In this document: in pieces, positions 58,637 to 64,000 of the stretch
Layout: the number at the start of each line of letters is the position of its first letter
Numbering within the stretch: the first letter of the stretch is position 1
From: Elephas maximus indicus
Taxonomy: Eukaryota; Chordata; Mammalia; Proboscidea; Elephantidae
Assembly: GCF_024166365.1 (NCBI RefSeq)
Contig: NC_064839.1
Location: forward strand, 15,052,878 to 15,116,877
Length of the DNA stretch: 64,000 nucleotides
Reading direction: 5' to 3'
The notes under the pieces: model-generated
Seen by the model: only the letters and a program-made list of their open reading frames with translations
Database searches by the model: none
What the model was told of the DNA's origin: nothing
Made by a program: the position numbers and the translations under genes

Positions 58637-61600
58637 ACGTGTCTGTCAGTTTGTCGTACTGTGGGGGCTTGTGTGTTGCTGTGATGCTGGAAGCTATGCC
58701 ACCGGTATTCAGATGCCAGCAGGGTCACCCATGGAGGACAGGTTTCAGCTGAGCTTCCAGACTAAGACTGACTAGGAAGAAGGACCCGGCAGTCTACTTC
58801 TGGAAAACATTATCCAGTGAAAACCTTATGAATAGCAGCGGAACATTGTCTGATATAGTGCTGGAAGATGAGCCCCCCAGGTTGGAAGACACTCAAAAGA
58901 TGACTGGGGAAGAGCTGTCTCCTCAAAGCAGAGTCGACCTTAATGACGTGGATGGAGTAAAGCTTTCGAGACCTTCATTTGCTGATGTGGCGCGACTCAA
59001 AATGAGAAGAAACAGCTGCAAACATCCATTAATAATCAGAACCTGGAATGTACGAAGTATGAATCTAGGAAAATTGGAAATCATCAAAAATGAAATGGAA
59101 TGCATAAACATCAATATCCTAGCCATTAGTGAGCTGAAATGGACTGGTATTGGCCATTTTGAATCATACAACCATATAGTCTACTATGCTGGGAATGACA
59201 ACTTGAAGAGGAATGGTGTTGCATTCATCATCAAAAAGAACGTTTCAAAATCTGTCCTGAAGTACAACGCTGTCAGTGATAGGATAATATCCATACACCT
59301 ACAAGGAAGACCAGTTAATATGACTATTATTCAAATTTACGCACCAACCACTAGGGCCAAAGATGAAGAAATAGAAGATTTTTTATCAGCTGCTGCAGTC
59401 TGAAATTGATCAAACATGCAATCAAGATGCACTGATAATTACTGGCGATTGGAATGTGAAAGTTGGAAACAAAGAAGAAGGATCAGTAGTTGGAAAATAC
59501 AGCCTTGGTGATAGAAACAATGCCGGAGATCAAATAACAGAATTTTGCAAGACCAACGACCTCTTCATTGCAAATGCCTTCTTTAACCAACATAAACAGT
59601 GACTATACACATCACCAGAAGGAACACACAGAAATCAAATTGACTACATCTGTGGAAAGAGATGATGGAAAAGCTCAATATCATCAGTCAGGACAAGGCC
59701 AGGGGCCGACTACAGAACAGACCATCAATTGCTCATATGCAAGTTCAAGCTGAAACTGAAGAAAATCAGAGCAAGTCCATGAGAGCCAAAATATGACCTT
59801 GAGTATATCCCACCTGAATTTAGACACCATCTGAAGAACAGATTTGACACATTGAACACTAGTGACTGTAGACCAGATGAGTTGTGGAATGACATCAAGG
59901 ATATCATCCATGAAGAAAGCAACAGGTCACTGAAAAGACAGGAAAGAAAGGAAAGACCAGGATGGATGTCAGAGGAGACTCTGAAACTTGCTCTTGAGCA
60001 TCGAGCAGCTGAAGCAAAAGGAAGAATTGATGAAGTAAAAGAACTGAACAGAAGATTTCAAAGGGCCCTTCAAGAAGACAAAGTAAAGTATTATAATGAC
60101 GTGTGCAAAGAGCTGGAGATGGAAAACCAAAAGAGAAGAACACGCTCGGCGTTTCTCAAGCTGAAGAAACTGAAGAAAAGATTCAAGCCTCGAGTTGCAA
60201 TAGTGAAGGATTCTATGGGGAAAATATTAAATGACACAGGAAGCATCAAAAGAAGATGGAAGGAATACACAGAGTCATTATACCAAAAAGAATTAGTCGA
60301 TGTTCAACCATTTCAAGAGATGGTATATGATCAGGAACCGATGGTACTGAAGGAAGAAGTCCAAGCTGCTCTGAAGGCATTGGCGAAAAACAAGGCTCCA
60401 GGAATTGATGGAGTATCCATTGAGATGTTTCAACAAACAGATGCAGCACTGGAGGTGCTCACTCGTCTATGCCAAGAAATATGGAAGACAGCTTCCTGGC
60501 CAACTGACTGGAAGAGATCCATATTTATGTCTATTCCCAAGAGAGGTGATCCAACTGAATGTGGAAATTATAGAACAATATCATTAATATCACACGCAAG
60601 CAAAATTTTGCTGAAGATCGTTCAGAAACGGCTGTAGCAGTATACTGACAGGGAACTGCCAGAAATTCAGGCCAGTTTCAGAAGAGGACGTGGAACCAGG
60701 GGTATCATTGCTGATGTCAGATGGATCCTGGCTGAAAGCAGAGAATACCAGAAGGATGTCTACCTGTGTTTCATTGACTATGCAAAGGCATTCGACTATG
60801 TGGATCATAACAAACTATGGATAACACTGAAGAATGGGAGTTCCAGAACACTTAATTGTGCTCAGGAGGAACCTTTACATAGATCAAGAGGCAGTTATTC
60901 GGACAGAACAAGGAGATACTGACTGGTTTAAAGTTGGGAAAGGTGTGCGTCAGAGTTGTGTTCTTTCACCATAGCTATGCTGAACAAATAATACGAGAAG
61001 CTGGACTGTATGAAGAAGAACAGGGCATCAGGAATGGAGGAAGACTCATTAACAACCTGCATTATGCAGATGACACAACCTTGCTTGCTGAAAGTGAAGA
61101 GGACTTGAAGCACTTACTAATGAAGATCAAAGACCACAGCCTTCAGTATGGATTACACCTCAACATAAAGAAAACAAGAATCCTCACAACTGGACCAATG
61201 AGCAACATCATGATAAATGGAGAAAAGATTGAAGTTGTCAAGGATTTCATTTTACTTGGATCCACAATCAACAGCCATGGAAGCAGCAGTCAAGAAATCA
61301 AAAGACACATTGCATTGGGCAAATCTGCTGCAAAGGACCTCTTCAAAGTGTTGAAGAGCAAAGATGTTACCCTGAAGAATAAGGTGCGCCTGACCCAAGC
61401 CATGGTATTTTCCGTCACATCATATGCATGTGAAAGCTGGACAATGAATAAGGAAGACCGAAGAAAAGTTGACACCTTTGAATTGTGGTGTTGGCGAAGA
61501 ATATTGAATATACCATGGACTGCCAAAAGAATGAACAAATCTGTCTTGGAAGAAGTGCGGCCAGAATGCTCCTTAGAGGCAAGAATGACGAGACTACGTC

Positions 61601-61852
61601 TTACACACTTTGGACATGTTGTCAGGAGGGATGAGTCCCTGGAGAAGGACATCACGCTTGGCAGAGTACACGGTCAGCAGAAAAGAGGAAGACCCTCAAC
61701 GCAGTAGATTGACACAGCGGCTGCAACAATGAGCTCAAGCATAACAACGATTGTAAGGATGGCGCAGGACCGGGCAGTAGTTTCGTTCTGTTGTGCACAG
61801 GGTTGCTATGAGTCGGAACCGACTCGACGGCACCTAACGACAACAACAACAA
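58637..61852 (+). mobile_element. Near full-length RTE (BovB-like) LINE, inactivated
   Basis: About 3.2 kb, the usual RTE length. Order: 5' region; apurinic endonuclease (TWNVRSMN, ISELKWTG, IQIYAPT from 58828, then ITGDWNVKVG after a frameshift near the T-run at 59379); reverse transcriptase (NKAPGIDGVSIEMF, FIDYAKAFD, HYADDTTLLAESEEDL); and a C-terminal domain to the stop at 61707. Stop codons near 59,600 and 60,635, a frameshift near 60,830 and a deletion near 60,975 kill it. A possible 9-bp target duplication is CCCCTTGAT / CCCCTTGGT. It lies in sense in WDR88 intron 2. Confidence 0.93.
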
Positions 61853-61861
61853 CCCCTTGGT

Positions 61862-62815
61862 CTCCTTGTTGAGAAAATGACTGGTTTCTCTGGGAGCCTT
61901 AAGCGCTTTCCCAACCCTCTGGGTGACAAAGAAGCCCACAGGGTGAACGGACCTCTGCTGGTTATCATCACCCAGGGTTAGCCATCTTCAGATTCTTCCC
62001 ACTTTGTTCTCGCCTTTTGAGTCAGTGGAAGGACTTGTGGAGTTTTCTGTTTGTTTTGGCCAACGGACTTTTGTTTCTAAGGCTCTTGATATCGGCCTGT
62101 TTCCACTTTCCTGACAGTTGGTGCCTCTTTGGTCGTTATCCCAACATGAGAGACCACCCATTGAGATATTCCCAGTTCCCCACCACAGCCTCACTTCCCT
62201 TGTTCCCTCTTCCTCAGTGCCCGGTCCATGAGGCAAGCCACTTCCGTCTCTGTCTGCTTTATATCCTCCTTCCCATGAGCCTTAAATCCTTCTCCCACTC
62301 CAGGAAATAAGTCCAAGGAAATAATGTCTGACCTGCTCATAGCCCTATTCCCTTCTTTCACATTTTCAAGGCAGACCTCAACCCCCTGCCGCCCCCTTTC
62401 TGCCCAAGTTCACCCCTTCAACTCTATTCCTATAACTGCCAGTTTTCCCCTGGGGTCCCTGCCTTGGCTGGCACCACTGACTGCCCTCTACAAGGAGCTG
62501 ACTATCCTCCCCTCTGGTTCTCTTCTCCCCGTCTTCTTTCTTTTCTACTGGCTCCTTCTAGACCCCCAGCTGTGGCTTTCCCTCAGTGGATGATTAAGCC
62601 ATTACCCTACGCCTTCTTTTATTGCGGAGTTTCGGCCAAAATATCCCCCAACTTTCCCCTGTGAACCCGCCAATCATCACCCTCATCTCTGATCCCACCT
62701 CCCAACCCTACCCCAAACCCAAACATTTGATGTAAGCTTTTAAAAACCACCTTTCACAATTACAAACCATTGTGAATAATTCAGGAAGTCCGTAAATGTA
62801 TAAAGGAGCTGTATT
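61862..62815. other. WDR88 intron 2, no recognised element
   Basis: Pyrimidine-rich single-copy-looking DNA; no exon resembling WD repeats 2-7 was found. Confidence 0.5.
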
Positions 62816-63230
62816 AGTTTTCTAGGGCAGCTGAAACAAAGTACCACAAATTGGATGGCTTATAAGAACAGAAATTTATTGTCTCAGTGTTCTGCATGAG
62901 TCTGAAATCAGGGTTTTGGCAGGGCCATGCTCTTTCTGTGCACTTAGGGGAAGGTCCTTCCTTGTCTCTTCTAGCTTCTCATTGCCCAGGCATTCCTTGG
63001 CTTATAGATGTATTTTCACATGGCACTTCCCTCTGTGTGTCTATTTGGATCTGTTGACCTCTTTTATAGGGAAACTACTCAGATTAGATCAGGACCCACT
63101 CTACTTTGGTGTGACTCCTGTTAGCTGATAACATCTTCAAAGGCCCTGTTTCTAAACAAGGTTTTTTTTTGGGGAATAGGACATCAGCGTATCTTTTTGG
63201 AGAAGACAATTCAATCCATAGTAGAAGCTT
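62816..63230. mobile_element. Old interspersed repeat (CTAGGGCAGCTGAAACAAAG type)
   Basis: TATTAGTTTTCTAGGGCAGC, AAGTACCACAAATTGGATGG and AATTCAATCCATAGTAG match a widespread eutherian repeat that I do not name. Confidence 0.6.
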
Positions 63231-63242
63231 AAAAAAAAATCA

Positions 63243-63840
63243 TTAAAAAATATTTTTTATTTGCTTTACAAAAAGCTGGAAGCAACCAAGGTGTCCATCA
63301 ACGGATGAATGGGTAAATAAGCTGTGGTATATTCACACAGTGGAATACTACGCATCGATAAAGAACAGTGACGAATCTGTGAAACATTTCATAACATGGA
63401 GGAACCTGGAAGGCATTATGCTGAGCGAAATCAGTCAGAGGCAAAAGGACAAATATTGTATAAGACCACTATTATAAGAACTTGAGAAATAGTATAAACT
63501 GAGAAGAACACATACTTTTGTGGTTACGATGGGGGGAGGGAGGGAGGGAGGGAGAGAGTTTTTTACTGATGAATTAGTAGATAAGAACTGCTTTAGGTGA
63601 AGGGAAGGACAACACTCAATACGTGGAAGGTCAGCTCAATTGGACTGGACCAAAAGCAAAGAAGTTTCTGGGATAAAATGAATGCTTCAAAGGTCAGCGG
63701 AGCAAGGGCGGGGGTTTGGGGACCATGGTTTAAGGGGACTTCTAAGTCAATTGGCAAAATAATTCTATTATGAAAACGTTCTGCATCCCACTTTGAAATG
63801 TGGCGTCTGGGATCTTAAAAAATATTTTTTATTTGCTTTA
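63243..63840 (+). mobile_element. L1 3' UTR insertion without A-tail, 26-bp target duplication
   Basis: 63269-63814 is sense L1 (ATGGGTAAATAAGCTGTGGT to CTTTGAAATGTGGCGTCTGG), cut off inside the 3' UTR. A perfect 26-bp direct repeat (TTAAAAAATATT...GCTTTA) flanks it at 63243-63268 and 63815-63840. Confidence 0.85.
63527..63560. repeat. (GGGA)n tract within the L1 3' UTR
   Basis: GGGGGGAGGGAGGGAGGGAG, a purine run that is a normal part of many L1 3' UTRs and a possible G-quadruplex. Confidence 0.85.
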
Positions 63841-64000
63841 AATGAAGGTTTACAGATACACATGTTTTGTGACATTTGTTGCCAACCCTGCAACGTGTGG
63901 ACACTCTCCCCTTCTCAACCTTGGTTCCCCATTTCCATTTGTCCAGCTTTCCTGCCCCACCCCCTACCCGCCGCCTTCTTATCCTTGCCCCTGGGCTCAT

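Larger units (their letters stand above)
63225..64000 (-). mobile_element. L1 3' UTR, antisense, interrupted; runs off the window
   Basis: Starts in the T-rich 63,243 repeat and continues after the insertion as TTAAATGAAGGTTTACAGAT, CAACGTGTGGACACTCTCCC and GTCCAGCTTTCCTGCCCCA to the window end. Confidence 0.75.

Noticed and set aside
58828-61707. Three long open frames as possible host genes
   Set aside because: They are endonuclease, reverse transcriptase and C-terminal parts of a broken RTE LINE. Motifs such as TWNVRS, FIDYAKAFD and YADDTT are diagnostic.
171-64000. CRISPR arrays, operons, tRNA or rRNA genes
   Set aside because: The window is vertebrate nuclear DNA. Direct repeats seen are microsatellites or two-copy duplications. 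tRNA-like stretches are SINE heads, not genes.
57536-64000. Search for WDR88 exon 3
   Set aside because: No segment encoding a second WD40 repeat with splice sites was found; the exon presumably lies beyond the window.

Overview
This is a window of mammalian nuclear DNA and almost certainly comes from an afrotherian, most likely an elephant. Three things support that. About twenty tRNA-derived SINEs carry the head motif GAGCCCTGGTGGCACAGTGG, typical of AfroSINEs. A near-complete 3.2-kb RTE (BovB-like) LINE shares its 3' end with those SINEs. There are also many copies of an L1 3' UTR of elephant type. The host gene structure is that of a eutherian mammal, with long introns, GT-AG splice sites and CpG-island promoters, and gene order matches human 19q13.11.

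Layout. Positions 1-4,080 are intergenic and repeat-rich. GPATCH1 (G-patch domain protein 1) is complete on the plus strand from the ATG at 4195 to the stop at 47457. It has 20 coding exons that join without a frame error into a 932-codon reading frame, with a poly(A) signal at 47682. After about 1.4 kb containing palindromic repeats comes a second CpG island, with the first coding exon of the WDR88-like gene (49161-49472). That gene's second exon, carrying the start of a WD40 repeat, lies at 57425-57535. The rest of WDR88 lies beyond the window. The 6.5 kb after exon 2 is intron 2, dominated by the RTE LINE (58637-61852) and L1 pieces.

How it works together. GPATCH1 is a nuclear spliceosome-associated G-patch protein; proteins of this class bind and activate DEAH-box helicases. 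WDR88 is an uncharacterised WD40 propeller protein. Both lie on the same strand, but nothing here shows a functional link beyond conserved synteny. The remaining sequence is mostly transposon history: SINEs nested in L1s, a solo LTR inside a SINE, an internally deleted mariner, a split Tigger element, hAT-type MITEs and short segmental tandem duplications.

Most unusual observations: a little-known palindromic (foldback) repeat with at least three copies around the WDR88 promoter; a CpG-rich, minisatellite-bearing block inside WDR88 intron 1 that carries a SINE with preserved CpGs; a 430-bp unidentified segment splitting a Tigger element; and a WDR88 exon 2 acceptor whose likely branch point lies in L1 sequence. 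I see no operons, CRISPR arrays, tRNA or rRNA genes. Gene names and family lengths are from memory of human proteins; no database was searched.
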